A DNA stretch of 64,000 nucleotides from Rhizobium sp. WYCCWR10014 (GTDB lineage: Bacteria; Pseudomonadota; Alphaproteobacteria; Rhizobiales; Rhizobiaceae): assembly GCF_001657485.1 (NCBI RefSeq), contig NZ_LXFU01000038.1, positions 1-64,000 on the forward strand, given 5' to 3'. A program made the translations under genes and the position numbers. Below the pieces are notes generated by a model. The model saw nothing but the letters and a program-made list of their open reading frames with translations. It did not search any database and was not told the origin of the DNA. Within the stretch, counting starts at the first letter, position 1; each line of letters begins with the position of its first letter. Below are positions 18,173-27,940 of the stretch, one piece after another.

Positions 18173-18470
18173 TCTAGCGTCCTTCCTATGCAGTGACGGA
18201 GGCCAGTCTTCAAGTTGAAGAATAGCCAACCGCTAGCGCCTGGGGAGCTGCGCGCCAAGGGTGGGGTCGTGTTGCTCGGGGCCGATGACGCAAGGTGGGT
18301 TCCGTCACGAAAGCGGTGTGATCGGCGTCTGATCACCCGGCCCATGGATGCCAGGCGACATATGTTTGTCCCGATCAGCTGATAGCCGGGCAGGAGAAGA
18401 ACTTCGTGATGCTTGCCCTGCCAAATTGTCTTGCCCGCCTTCGTGATCGTCGGGCACGGCGCACGCCGGG

Positions 18471-19298
18471 TCAGTTGTGCTCGGCGCGCTCGACATCACG
18501 AAGGAATTCGGCGACATACTGGTTAAAAACAGCGCTAACTTGCAGGAATGGCGCATGCCCGGCAAAATCGATCCGAAAGCATCTATCCCGCCATAAGTTG
18601 GCGTACGGAACGCGATCGATATAGTCGAGGTTGACAATTTGATCCGCAGCGCCATTGACAACCGCGGTTAGCGTTTTGGTCGAACCCACCACCTCGCGCT
18701 GGTTGCTCTTTTCTGCGACGCGCGCCTGGGAGAATAGCGTGGTTCGAAAATCTCCGTCAGTTCTCGCTGCCGCTTGCACGAGCTCAGGCGTTGCCGAGCT
18801 GCCGAACACCCGGTCCGCAAACTGGACTGCCTGGTCTAGGGAAAAAGACGATGACGCCGCAAGTCCCTTCAGGAGGCTTCCGCGGAAACCCTCCGAGATG
18901 TCCTCGCCCACGGGCGGGGTACCTGTGATGAAGAGGCCACGGAAATTCGGTTGGCGCGATGCCATCTCAATCGCAACGTGACCGCCGAGTGACCATCCCA
19001 GCAAAACAGGATTTCGAACGTCGAGCGCTTCGAGCACCTCCAGGGCGGCGTCGGCGAGACCGGGCAAGGGGTAGGTTCTTTCCTTTTCGCGCGCATCTTC
19101 TGATTGACCGTGCCCTGGCAGGTCGAAACAAATCAAACGGTGGGCTTCGCCGAGCCCTGAGTGCAATTGTCGTTCGAATACGGCGCGGCAGGATGAATTT
19201 CCGTGAATCAGGACGACGTCCAAGCCCTTTCCTGCCGTCATCTCGGTCGCGATTGCGCAATGGGACGTCTCTACTTTCCGATTAATCGTTTCGACCAT
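18471..19298 (-). CDS. Alpha/beta hydrolase (meta-cleavage product hydrolase-like)
   Basis: 275 residues from MVETINRKVETSH; the frame is open 30 codons further upstream but that part looks non-coding. Motifs are VVLIHGNSSCRAVFERQL (oxyanion), CFDLPGHGQSEDA, the nucleophile in GWSLGGHVAIE, and a His near the C-terminus (IDFAGHAPFLQ). No signal peptide, so cytosolic. The shape is that of ring-fission-product hydrolases or related esterases. It lies between the FAH gene and the divergent LigB/LigA pair, supporting a role in aromatic breakdown; the substrate remains unknown. Confidence 0.9.
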   Translation of the reverse strand: MVETINRKVETSHCAIATEMTAGKGLDVVLIHGNSSCRAVFERQLHSGLGEAHRLICFDLPGHGQSEDAREKERTYPLPGLADAALEVLEALDVRNPVLLGWSLGGHVAIEMASRQPNFRGLFITGTPPVGEDISEGFRGSLLKGLAASSSFSLDQAVQFADRVFGSSATPELVQAAARTDGDFRTTLFSQARVAEKSNQREVVGSTKTLTAVVNGAADQIVNLDYIDRVPYANLWRDRCFRIDFAGHAPFLQVSAVFNQYVAEFLRDVERAEHN

Positions 19299-19807
19299 TA
19301 AAATGACGCTCTCTGTGGTGTTGCTGAAGCGTCCCGGAATAGGTTGCTTCCGGCTAGTGGCCCTTTTCGCCAACGCGAAACGGGTCATATTTCAGCCTCT
19401 GTTTCTATAAGCCTTCGAACATGACTGAACGGCGCCATCTCTCGCCTGTCCCGCCATCACGCGTTCCGATTTAGAGCGAGCCAAGCTCAGACATATGTCG
19501 GAAATTCCCGACTTTGTTACAGCTGTAGCCAAAAGCCGAAGAGTTCCAGGGCCTGCTCCCCGGCTGGTCTCGGAAGCGAGCGGCTTCAAACGCTCGAGGT
19601 GCTTCACTGGCGACTTTGATCCAGCAAAGTCCGATTCCCGCGCCAACGACGATGAAACTATTTCATCTGCAACCCGCGGGCCTCCCGCTGAAATGGAGCC
19701 GCGCAAAACGCCCGCTAGCAATGGGGTGCACAGTCGATGATGCGCCCCTTGCGGCGGATCGACGCAAACTATCGCCCTATACACACGCAAGCATTGGAGG
19801 AGAATTA

Positions 19808-20668
19808 TTGGCAAACCTTGTCGCAGCGCTCGCCTCAACCCATCACCCGTTTTACCTTAAGGCGACAACCGCCCCTCCCGGGGAACAAATGCCGCAAGCA
19901 CAGATATGGAAGGAGAAGATCGAGGCATATCGCGAGACCCTCACGAAAGCGGAGCCCGATCTTCTGGTGATGGTCGGTTCCGATCATTTCCACCAGCTCT
20001 TCCTAGACAACTACCCGCAGTTTCTGATCGGCAAGGCAGCCGCATACGACGCGACATTCTATAACGAGGTGCGCGAGTTCGGCCTGCCCAAATATCTGTT
20101 GCAAGGTGACGAGAGAATGTCGGGCTTCATGCATCAGTCACTTCTCGATCAGGACTTTGATGTCGCCCTCTCGAATGAACTCAAAATCGACCACTCGATC
20201 ATCTGCCCGATCATTACGCTTCGGCCAACCAACGATCTGCCTGTTGTACCGATCTACACCAACATATTCGCCCCGCCTTTGCCGTCACCTAAGCGTTTCT
20301 ATGACCTGGGGCGCGCCATCCGCAAAGCTGTCATGGACTACCCAGCGGACATTCGTGTCGCCGTGATCGGGACAGGGCATCTATCCTTGGAGTTGGGTGG
20401 CCCGCGACAGTTCATGGAGACCGGCCCAGATCCCGCCTTCGATCGTCAAGCGATCGATTGGGTACGGCGTGGGGATATCGACTCGATCCTCGCGAACGTC
20501 ACCCATGCCTCACTTCAAGGACATGGAAACGCGACCCACGGCTTCCTGAATTTCATCCTGATGCTTGGCGTTGCCGGTCGGCAGGTCGCTGATCATGCAG
20601 ATAGCCTGGACCTCTTTCACACCATGGAGGCTTATTTCACGTGGTCCCTCGAAGGGAGCGCACGATGA
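19808..20668 (+). CDS. LigB-type extradiol dioxygenase, catalytic subunit
   Basis: 286 residues from a TTG at 19808, chosen because GGAGGA sits immediately upstream and the product then begins MANLVAALASTHHPFYLK, the standard start of LigB proteins (iron ligand His in STHHPF). Further landmarks are VMVGSDHFHQLFLDNYP and IGTGHLSLELGG. In characterised LigB the last motif carries the catalytic His in a GGxSH context; here the S is followed by Leu, and a His precedes it instead. That may change activity or reflect a distinct subfamily. It overlaps the LigA gene by 4 bp. Role: ring cleavage of a catechol-type substrate, presumably feeding the neighbouring hydrolases. Confidence 0.87.
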   Translation: MANLVAALASTHHPFYLKATTAPPGEQMPQAQIWKEKIEAYRETLTKAEPDLLVMVGSDHFHQLFLDNYPQFLIGKAAAYDATFYNEVREFGLPKYLLQGDERMSGFMHQSLLDQDFDVALSNELKIDHSIICPIITLRPTNDLPVVPIYTNIFAPPLPSPKRFYDLGRAIRKAVMDYPADIRVAVIGTGHLSLELGGPRQFMETGPDPAFDRQAIDWVRRGDIDSILANVTHASLQGHGNATHGFLNFILMLGVAGRQVADHADSLDLFHTMEAYFTWSLEGSAR

Positions 20669-21036
20669 GCAAATACTACGTCAACAAATTCCTCTTCATG
20701 GTTGATCGCGACCCGCAGCTGCTTCGCCGCTATGCTGATGATCCAGCCTCCCTTGTGGCTGCCTGGGAACAGGCACTTGGCCCTGCCCTTTTAGGGAACG
20801 AGACAGAGGCCTCCAGCGTGCACAGCCTTACTGAACATGAGAGGGATGCGCTGGTACGCCACGATTACGTTGCGCTTTTCGAAATGGGAGCGCATTTCTT
20901 CCTCAACCTGACGATATTCATCGGCATTTATGATGAGCCGTACCGAGCCAAATCGGGTCCGCTTTCATTCCAGCGGACATTTGCATCGGATTTAAAGGAC
21001 TGGGCGGGTCGCGAGTATCCGTCAGTCGCGACCTAG
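20665..21036 (+). CDS. LigA-type small subunit of an extradiol dioxygenase
   Basis: 123 residues: MSKYYVNKFLFMVDRDPQ, then the LigA helix bundle (DDPASLVAAWE, LTEHERDALVRHDYVALFEMGAH, FFLNLTIFIGI). LigA subunits cap the active site of LigB. Its ATG overlaps the LigB stop (ATGA), implying translational coupling and a fixed LigA:LigB ratio. The order is catalytic subunit first, the reverse of ligA-ligB in sphingomonads. Confidence 0.88.
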   Translation: MSKYYVNKFLFMVDRDPQLLRRYADDPASLVAAWEQALGPALLGNETEASSVHSLTEHERDALVRHDYVALFEMGAHFFLNLTIFIGIYDEPYRAKSGPLSFQRTFASDLKDWAGREYPSVAT

Positions 21037-21629
21037 CGTCAGCAATAAGGCACCTGTCGGATCCTTCAAGGTTGCCCCGTCTTCACACATCAAATCGGCC
21101 GATCTGCGACCCACGTTTCGTTCACTACGGAGCGTGGGTTCAGGAGGGGACAGAAGGAGGGGGCAGTTCCTCGTCGACTGGGACGTGTCCATCAACCTAG
21201 ATGCGAAAAGCCGGTGCCTGCAATCCTGCGGGCGGTCCACTGAACTTTTCGCTTCGCCTGGTTGGATCATCCACGATTTGCGCGGGATGCACAGGCCGCT
21301 GGAATGCAGCGCCTCCTGTCGCTAGCAAAGAAATGTGGGGTGGAACGGCCGATGCGACATCTCGATATTCAGCGCCTCGGCCGTTTCGCTGCATGGAATG
21401 CGAGAAGCACCCGGTCCGCTTCCGGTGGCCAGCAGTGCCGCTGCAGCCAAGGCCGGCGCGCTCGTCGATCGATAGAGCCCGCCGATATCAATGTACTCGT
21501 CTGGCCCATGGCGGCGCTGTTGTGGGAGGCTAATGTGTTTGATGACAACTGTAGCTGTTTTCGGGAAGACAATCATGCGCCTGGTATGCCGCCAAATCAA
21601 TCTTCTGATCGCAAGCAACAGGAGTTCCA
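21037..21629. other. Gap with possible peptidase remnant
   Basis: No intact gene. One minus-strand frame near 21440-21530 reads HGPDEYIDIGGLYRST, reminiscent of the C-terminus of M20 peptidases, but the rest is not recognisable; treat as a possible fossil only. Confidence 0.3.
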
Positions 21630-22640
21630 ATGAGCAAATTCGAATATGCCACGGCTGAAAACAGGCGCATCTGCATCGCTGGTGCTGGCGCCATCGGTCT
21701 CACTCTCGCTGCGCGCCTTGCAACTGCCGGCTTCGACGTTTCCGTCGTTGCCAGAGGTGAGAGCCTCGAGGCCATAAAGCAGAACGGCATACGCCTGCTT
21801 GGTTTGGAGGGTGATCATAGCGTCAAAGTGAGGGTCGGCGCCGCAAATGAACTTGGCGTTCAACATATCCTGTTTCTCTGTCCGAAATCGCACGACTTGG
21901 GAGGCTTGGCAACGACCTTACTGCCGATGATCACGGCCGAGACCGTGATCGTTCCGGTCATCAATGGAGTACCCTGGTGGATGTTTGAGGGTATCGGCGG
22001 CGGCTGGGATGGACGAGCGATCGAGTCTGTCGATCCTGGCGGCCAGATCAAATCGATGTTGCCTCCGGCGCAGATCATCGGAACGACCGCAATGATTACG
22101 GCGGAGCGGCTTCGCCCGGGCCTGGCGCGGACTCGAAATCCTCTTCACATGACTTTGGGTGAGCTGGATGATCGACATACGAGACGCCTTGCCGAGGTCG
22201 AAGGGATCTTGAACAAGTCAGGCATAGTGACGCGGATAGCGCCTCGAATAAGAGACGCCGTCTGGACAAAAGTGGCCAGAAACATGATCTCGAACCCGGT
22301 CACCGCCATTACCGGCGCCACCCTCGGTCAAAATTTCGGGAGCCCCTATCTGGCCGACGTGAGCTATCAGATGCTGATGGAAATCATCCCGGTCATCGAG
22401 GCTTATGGCTCGAAACTGGAGCTCGACCCGCCGACGATTATCTCATCCGGCCGCAACTTGGGCGACGTGAGAACCTCAATGTTGCAGGACCTTGAGAAGG
22501 GGCACCGACTGGAGCTTGCATCCATCTGCGACGCGGTTCTTGAGCTTGCCAGACTTCGTAACATTCAAATGCCCGTGACGGCGGCGATCACGGCTTTGGC
22601 TCATTTCTTGGAAAGCGATGAGCGTATTGCGGCGGCATGA
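21630..22640 (+). CDS. 2-dehydropantoate 2-reductase-like oxidoreductase
   Basis: 336 residues of the ApbA/PanE family: N-terminal NADP fold (ICIAGAGAIGLTLAARLATAG), conserved VPVINGVPWW, the catalytic Lys region in RDAVWTKVARNMISNPVTA, and an all-alpha C-terminal domain (TSMLQDLEKGHRLELASI). PanE itself reduces ketopantoate, but this family has many catabolic paralogues, and a second copy beside ring-cleavage genes is more likely to act on another 2-oxo acid. The start has AGGAG 8 bases upstream. Same strand as LigB/LigA but 593 bp away. Confidence 0.9.
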   Translation: MSKFEYATAENRRICIAGAGAIGLTLAARLATAGFDVSVVARGESLEAIKQNGIRLLGLEGDHSVKVRVGAANELGVQHILFLCPKSHDLGGLATTLLPMITAETVIVPVINGVPWWMFEGIGGGWDGRAIESVDPGGQIKSMLPPAQIIGTTAMITAERLRPGLARTRNPLHMTLGELDDRHTRRLAEVEGILNKSGIVTRIAPRIRDAVWTKVARNMISNPVTAITGATLGQNFGSPYLADVSYQMLMEIIPVIEAYGSKLELDPPTIISSGRNLGDVRTSMLQDLEKGHRLELASICDAVLELARLRNIQMPVTAAITALAHFLESDERIAAA

Positions 22641-22828
22641 GGCGGGTGATCATCCGTCATGGAACTGCCAACGTTGTCGGCAGCACTTTCTCCTTCGGCA
22701 CGTGCGATGCTTTGGCGTGCCGATGGCGTTGACCAGCCATGCCTTCGCCACGGACGTACGTTCAAAAACGCGAGAGCTCAGGGCCTGTCTCGGCGAAGCG
22801 GCCAGTGCCCGCCTGCTAGCGGAAACGC

Positions 22829-25234
22829 CTAGGGGAACACGAGCATGAGAGACTCCGAAAGCCGCTTGCCAACGGTCAGCTCATTGATAGAGCGAACCAG
22901 GGACTGTCGGTCAATGCGGAAGTGTCGGTAAAGATCGGCGATCGTTCCCGTCTGCCCGAAATGCTCGACGCCGTGCGAAACGGTCCGATGGCCAGCCACG
23001 CCGCCGAGCCATGAGAGGGTGGCAGGATGCCCGTCGATGACGGTGACGATCACGCAGTCGCGGGGCAAAGAATTTAGAAGCGTTTCGACATGGCCTTGGG
23101 CCCTTGGGTTGCCGCGCGCCCGCTCCCGCTGCGCCGCGGTCCATCCGGCGTTGAGGCGGTCGGCCGAGGTTACGGCAAGCACGCCGACGTCGCGCCTTAC
23201 CTCGGCGATGATGCCGGCCGCGGCAATCGCCTCGTCGGCGACCGCACCCTGATAGGCAATTACGACCGAACAGTTGGGGCCGGGTTTGCGCAACCAATAG
23301 GCGCCATCGATGGCGCCTTGTCGAAAGTCGTCGTCGACCCGTGTCAGCGGCTGTTCGAGCGGTTTGGTTGTCAGTCGCAGGTAGACCGAGCCGCCCGTCT
23401 CGTCGCGCAACCAGGTTCGCTCGTCACTGTGGCCCTCGCCATCCCGCTGGAGGTAATCAAAAGCCCACTCCACGATCACGGCAAGTTCGTCGGCAAAGCC
23501 GGGCTCAAACGCCGCCAGGCCATCCTGACTCATGCCGATCAGAGGGGTCCCGATGGATTGGTGGGCACCACCTTCGGGCGCCAGCGTCACCCCAGAGGGC
23601 GTGCCGATGATAATGAAGCGTGAATCCTGATAACAGGCATAGTTGAGCGCGTCGAGCCCGCGGCAGACAAAGGAATCGTAGACCGTGCCGATGGGTATAA
23701 GGCGCTTGCCGAACAGGGAATGGCTAAGGCCGGCGGCACCAAGCAACAGAAATAGGTTCATCTCCGCGATGCCAAGTTCGACATGCTGCCCCTTCGGCGT
23801 GAACTCCCATTTTGCGGTCGAGGGAATGCTGTGCTCGATAAAGGCGTCCGCCATCGCGGCACGGGCAAAAAGCTTGCGTCGGTTCACCCACGGCCCGAGG
23901 CTCGTTGTGCCAGTGACGTCGGGCGACGTCGTCAATATGCGGTCGGCCAGTTTGCTTGCGCCCTTGGCGAGATCATCCATAATCTTTCCGAAAGCTGCCT
24001 GCGTCGAGATCTCGCGGGCTGTGTCGATCGCAATTGCGGGCACATCAAGACGCGCATCATCGTAGCGTCGTGCACCCTTCGAGAAGAAGGCAACGTCGGC
24101 AAGAAACGACTTCAACCCGGCGACATCCGCTATTCCCGCGAACGGCTCCCATTCCTGCCCGGCAGTGATGCCCAAGGCCGTCTGCCAGTCGGCAAACTGC
24201 TTGCTGTTCATCAGACCGCCATGGTTGTCTTTGTGCCCGGCAATCGGCGTTGCCCAGCCCTTAATCGTGTAGGCGAGGAAACAGGTCGGGCGATCATGGT
24301 CGGTCGCAGCGAAGGCATCCGCCATCGTCGCCACGCAGTTGCCGCCGAGATTTTCCATCAGTTCTGCAAGCTCTGCGTCGCTGCGGTGATCGAGGAGGGA
24401 GGCGATGTCCCCGTGTTCGCCGAGGTCGTCGAACAGGCGCTTACGCCAGACTGCGCCACCCATGAAGGTGAGCGCCGCGTAGTCCTGGTTGGGGCAACGG
24501 TCGATCCAATCGCGCAGCTGGGTTCCGCCCGGTTCTTTGAAGGCCGCGCGCTGCAGGGCGCCATATTTTACACGGACGACCTCCCAACCGAAAGTATCAA
24601 AGATCTTTTCGATGCGCGCGAACAGTCCCTCACGAACGATCCCATCGAGGGATTGGCGATTGTAGTCGATGATCCACCAGCAGTTGCGCAGGCCATTCTT
24701 CCAGCCTTCCTGCAGGGTCTCGTAAATGTTGCCCTCGTCCAGTTCGGCATCGCCCATCAATGCGACCATACGGCCGAGCGCCAGGTCGCCGCCCCATTCC
24801 TTTGCCTTGATGAAATCCTGTACGATGGAGGCTAGGGCTGTGATGCCGACGCCCAGCCCGACCGAGCCCGTTGAGAAATCGACGTCATCGATGTCCTTGG
24901 TCCGGCTCGGATAGCTCTGGGCGCCGCCGAACCCACGGAAGTTCTCCATTTTCTCCCGCGTTTGGCTGCCCATGAGATAGTGCATCGCATGGAAGACTGG
25001 CGAGGCGTGCGGCTTGACGGCTACTCGATCCTCGGGCTTGAGCGCCGAGAAATACAACGCCGTTATGATCGACACCATCGAGGCAGAGCTTGCCTGGTGG
25101 CCGCCGATCTTGATGCCATCCACCTTCGACCGTACGTGGTTGGCGTTATGGATCATCCAGTGAGACAGCCACAACAGTCGTTGTTCAATGGTCTTTAGGT
25201 GCAGGCGTTGGGAATCGATCATCGGTGCGTCCAC
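22829..25234 (-). CDS. AceE-like 2-oxoacid dehydrogenase E1 / transketolase-family enzyme
   Basis: 801 residues. The thiamin-diphosphate motif is GDAELDEGNIYETLQEGWKN followed by CWWIIDYNRQSLDG, the homodimeric E1 (AceE) pattern rather than that of true transketolase. N-terminal HQASSASMVSIITALYF and FSTGSVGLGVG also fit. It is shorter than AceE (about 887 residues). The gene follows acdS on the same strand after only 34 bp. Since ACC deaminase yields 2-oxobutyrate, and Pseudomonas MdeB is an AceE-like 2-oxobutyrate dehydrogenase E1 next to methionine gamma-lyase, I infer a 2-oxobutyrate-consuming E1. E2 and E3 would have to come from the housekeeping complex. Confidence 0.85.
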   Translation of the reverse strand: MDAPMIDSQRLHLKTIEQRLLWLSHWMIHNANHVRSKVDGIKIGGHQASSASMVSIITALYFSALKPEDRVAVKPHASPVFHAMHYLMGSQTREKMENFRGFGGAQSYPSRTKDIDDVDFSTGSVGLGVGITALASIVQDFIKAKEWGGDLALGRMVALMGDAELDEGNIYETLQEGWKNGLRNCWWIIDYNRQSLDGIVREGLFARIEKIFDTFGWEVVRVKYGALQRAAFKEPGGTQLRDWIDRCPNQDYAALTFMGGAVWRKRLFDDLGEHGDIASLLDHRSDAELAELMENLGGNCVATMADAFAATDHDRPTCFLAYTIKGWATPIAGHKDNHGGLMNSKQFADWQTALGITAGQEWEPFAGIADVAGLKSFLADVAFFSKGARRYDDARLDVPAIAIDTAREISTQAAFGKIMDDLAKGASKLADRILTTSPDVTGTTSLGPWVNRRKLFARAAMADAFIEHSIPSTAKWEFTPKGQHVELGIAEMNLFLLLGAAGLSHSLFGKRLIPIGTVYDSFVCRGLDALNYACYQDSRFIIIGTPSGVTLAPEGGAHQSIGTPLIGMSQDGLAAFEPGFADELAVIVEWAFDYLQRDGEGHSDERTWLRDETGGSVYLRLTTKPLEQPLTRVDDDFRQGAIDGAYWLRKPGPNCSVVIAYQGAVADEAIAAAGIIAEVRRDVGVLAVTSADRLNAGWTAAQRERARGNPRAQGHVETLLNSLPRDCVIVTVIDGHPATLSWLGGVAGHRTVSHGVEHFGQTGTIADLYRHFRIDRQSLVRSINELTVGKRLSESLMLVFP

Positions 25235-25268
25235 AGCTAGCTTGAAGGGAAACAGGCTTTCGATGGGC

Positions 25269-26288
25269 TCAGCCCTCTCTATAATAGTAGCTGTAGCCGT
25301 TGAGCGCCGGTGCGCCTCCGAGATGTGCGTAGAGCACCCTTGAACCTTCCGGGAAGAAGCCCTTGCGGGTGAGGTCGATCATTCCCTGCATCGACTTACC
25401 CTCATAGACCGGATCGGTAATCATCGCCTCTGTACGAGCGGCAAGGCGAATGGCTTCGTTGGTCTCGTCCGACGGGACGCCATAGGCCGGATAGGCGTAG
25501 TCCGGGTTGATCACGATCTCGTCTTCTCGAACCTTGCGGCCAAGCCCGACGAGCTCAGCTGTATTGTCGATAATCGACCGCACCTGCGCCCTTGTCTGCT
25601 CGAGCGTGCCGGAAGCGTCGATGCCGATCACGCGGTCGGCGCGGTTGTGCGCGGCGAAGCCGACGATCATGCCTGCCTGGGTTGAACCCGTGACGACGCA
25701 GACGACGATGTAGTCGAACTTGAAGCCCAGCGCTTTTTCTTGCTCCGCCACCTCCTCCGCAAAGCCAATATAGCCGAGTCCACCATATTTATGGACCGAT
25801 GCTCCGGCAGGGATTGGATAGGGCTTGCCGCCTGCGTCCTTGACGGACTGGATCGCATCCTCCCAGCTCTTGCGGATACCGATGTCAAAGCCATCGTCGA
25901 CCAGGCGCGAATCCGCGCCCATCAGGCGGGTCATCAGGATGTTCCCGACGCGATCATAGACGGCATCATAATGGGGAACCCATCTTTCCTGAATGACCAC
26001 GCATTTCATGCCGATCTTGGCAGCGGTCGCGGCAACCATGCGCGTGTGGTTCGATTGCACGCCGCCGATCGAGACCAGGGTATCGGCACCCGAGGCGACC
26101 GCGTCGGGGATGATATATTCCAGCTTTCGCAGCTTGTTGCCACCCATGGCCAGCCCAGAATTGCAGTCATCGCGCTTTGCATAGATCTGAACGCTGCCAC
26201 CTAAGGCTTCCGTCAAGCGGGGCAGATGCTCGATCGGTGTCGGGCCGAATGTGAGTGGGTAGCGTTCGAACTTTTCAAGAAGGGACAT
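25269..26288 (-). CDS. acdS: 1-aminocyclopropane-1-carboxylate deaminase
   Basis: 339 residues, exactly the usual length, starting MSLLEKFERYPLTFGPTPIEHL. The PLP lysine is in GGNKLRKLE (Lys about 52). The residues that separate true ACC deaminase from D-cysteine desulfhydrase are present: Tyr-Glu in DPVYEGKSM (about 295-296) and Leu in AHLGGAP (about 323). It degrades the ethylene precursor ACC to ammonia and 2-oxobutyrate, in the cytosol, and is common on rhizobial symbiotic plasmids. No acdR (Lrp) gene is adjacent. The frame is open 38 codons further upstream but without family similarity. It forms an operon with the E1-like gene. Confidence 0.96.
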   Translation of the reverse strand: MSLLEKFERYPLTFGPTPIEHLPRLTEALGGSVQIYAKRDDCNSGLAMGGNKLRKLEYIIPDAVASGADTLVSIGGVQSNHTRMVAATAAKIGMKCVVIQERWVPHYDAVYDRVGNILMTRLMGADSRLVDDGFDIGIRKSWEDAIQSVKDAGGKPYPIPAGASVHKYGGLGYIGFAEEVAEQEKALGFKFDYIVVCVVTGSTQAGMIVGFAAHNRADRVIGIDASGTLEQTRAQVRSIIDNTAELVGLGRKVREDEIVINPDYAYPAYGVPSDETNEAIRLAARTEAMITDPVYEGKSMQGMIDLTRKGFFPEGSRVLYAHLGGAPALNGYSYYYREG

Positions 26289-26722
26289 TGGGGGCTCCGG
26301 AGAAACTGTGGCGACGACGGAATCAGAGTAGTGCCTTTGAGATGAAAGGTGCTTCCAAACTAAACAAAAATCTAATGCCGGTTGCCGTAGAAATTCCAAC
26401 ACCGTGATTCAATTGTTTCAAGATACCTGTTACGTTTGGGAGCTTCTTCCAAATGCGGCTACCTGCCTCAAATCTGCGTCTCGCTTGCAGCGCGTGAACA
26501 ATGCAAAGTTCGACTCGCGCCGAGCCAGGGGCCACCGGCAACCAGCTTCCGACAGAATGCTCGTAGGCCTGCGCGACTGGAGCTGCGCCGGTTGCCGAGA
26601 GCGCATGTGTTACAAGAGACTGGAGGTAGGGCCAACGGGCATGTAGGCATGGTTCATGTCGGGCCGATGCAACCTGGCGCTTCGGCGCCGGCGCAATCGG
26701 CTTGGCTTGAGCAGTCGTTTCT
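26289..26722. other. acdS upstream region
   Basis: No gene. An A+T-rich part at about 26330-26420 probably contains the acdS promoter. A GATTCAATTGTTTC stretch (26407-26420) resembles a VirG box at only 11 of 14 positions. I found no good NifA (TGT-N10-ACA) or sigma-54 site. Confidence 0.35.
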
Positions 26723-26736
26723 GTTGCAGTTGAAAC
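26723..26736 (+). promoter_or_regulatory. VirG-box-like site upstream of the lysophospholipase-like gene
   Basis: GTTGCAGTTGAAAC matches RTTDCAWWTGHAAY at 13 of 14 positions (and TNCAATTGAAAY at 11 of 12). It is 73 bp before the chosen start of the downstream gene and in the same orientation. Confidence 0.55.
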
Positions 26737-26809
26737 GACAATCGCGATGGCCGACATTCTGGTCGAAGGGTTTTGCGCCTTTTATGCTCCGAGGATCTTG
26801 GAGCGAAAC

Positions 26810-27940
26810 ATGCGGACCTTCAGGCAAAAGAGTTTCTTGATTAAATTATTCCTCGGCATGCGTGCCTTGGCGTTGATCAGCTTCGCAATCGCCGTGCTTG
26901 CCGTATTGGCAAATGGCAGCGCCCAGGCACGGGAAAACGAACTGGCAAATATCTACGAGAGCAAAATCGTCGAGTTTTGGAACAAGCATGGCCAGCGTCG
27001 AGACTTTGCCGGCAGGCATGGCGTGCGTATCGCCGCAATGGCTTTTTCCCATTCCGTCGGGAAAAATGGAATTGTGATTTCCAGCGGTTACGGTGAGAGC
27101 TTTTTCAAGTACCGCGAGGTTGTCTACGATTTGTGGAAGGAAGGGTATCAAGTATATATCCTCGATCACCGCGGCCAAGGCTTTTCGGAAAGGTTGATCA
27201 GGCCGAACAAGGCGCAGAAACTCGACCCGCAAGCCGTCAAGCGCGTGCACGACCTCGGCTATGTTGAGAATTTCGATCATTTTGTCGACGATCTCAAGAC
27301 GTTCGTGGAAAAAGAGGCCAAGCCCGCCAATGAGCGGCTCTTCCTTCTCGCACACTCTATGGGTGGCGCGATCGCGTCATTGTATCTCGAGAAATTCAGC
27401 GCCGATTTTGCTGCTGCGGCATTGTCTTCGCCCATGCATCAGCCCAATCTGAGCCCAATTCCCAACAAGGCGTGCTGGCTGCTCAAACTCGGCCCCAGTA
27501 AGTCTTACGTTTGGGGCCGCGGACCCTATGCTTCGAGAGGGTTCAACGCGGATCGCGATTTAACGAGCAGCCGCATACGCTACGACATCCTCAAGCGCGG
27601 GGAGCTAGATCGGCATCCGCAAGCGCAGCTCGGCGGGCCGAGCTTCAACTGGGCATACGAAGGCTGCATGGCAGCAAACCGCAGCATCCGGGATGCGAGC
27701 CGGATCAGCGTCGATGTTTTGCTGTTTCAAGCGGGCGATGACAGGGTCGTCAAAGCTTATGGGCAGCAAAAGTTCTGCGATACGATGAATGCCGCGCGAT
27801 CGGGCTCTTGCTCCTTGCGAATAATGAAAGGCGCAAGGCATGAACTGTTGATTGAGCAGGATGTCCACCGCCGCCTGGTGCTCGAGGAGATGCTGTCATT
27901 TTTCAAGCGAAAGCACGGGGTCGCCCAGAGGACACATTGA
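26810..27940 (+). CDS. Secreted lysophospholipase-like alpha/beta hydrolase
   Basis: 376 residues from MRTFRQKSFLIKLFLG; a long signal peptide or anchor (LALISFAIAVLAVLANGSAQA, cleavage near residue 41) places it in the periplasm. The hydrolase core shows GIVISSGYGESFFKYREV, YILDHRGQGFSER (PldB-type) and the nucleophile elbow LLAHSMGGAIASL; the catalytic His is in KGARHELLIEQD. PldB relatives hydrolyse lysophospholipids or monoacylglycerols. The chosen ATG has GGAG seven bases upstream. A VirG-box-like site upstream suggests induction with the P450 genes. Confidence 0.87.
   Translation: MRTFRQKSFLIKLFLGMRALALISFAIAVLAVLANGSAQARENELANIYESKIVEFWNKHGQRRDFAGRHGVRIAAMAFSHSVGKNGIVISSGYGESFFKYREVVYDLWKEGYQVYILDHRGQGFSERLIRPNKAQKLDPQAVKRVHDLGYVENFDHFVDDLKTFVEKEAKPANERLFLLAHSMGGAIASLYLEKFSADFAAAALSSPMHQPNLSPIPNKACWLLKLGPSKSYVWGRGPYASRGFNADRDLTSSRIRYDILKRGELDRHPQAQLGGPSFNWAYEGCMAANRSIRDASRISVDVLLFQAGDDRVVKAYGQQKFCDTMNAARSGSCSLRIMKGARHELLIEQDVHRRLVLEEMLSFFKRKHGVAQRTH

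Noticed and set aside
23783..24835. 350-codon plus-strand frame inside the E1-like gene
   Set aside because: Antisense shadow with arginine-rich, motif-free translation.
26407..26420. VirG box upstream of acdS
   Set aside because: It matches only 11 of 14 positions in either orientation, which is expected by chance.
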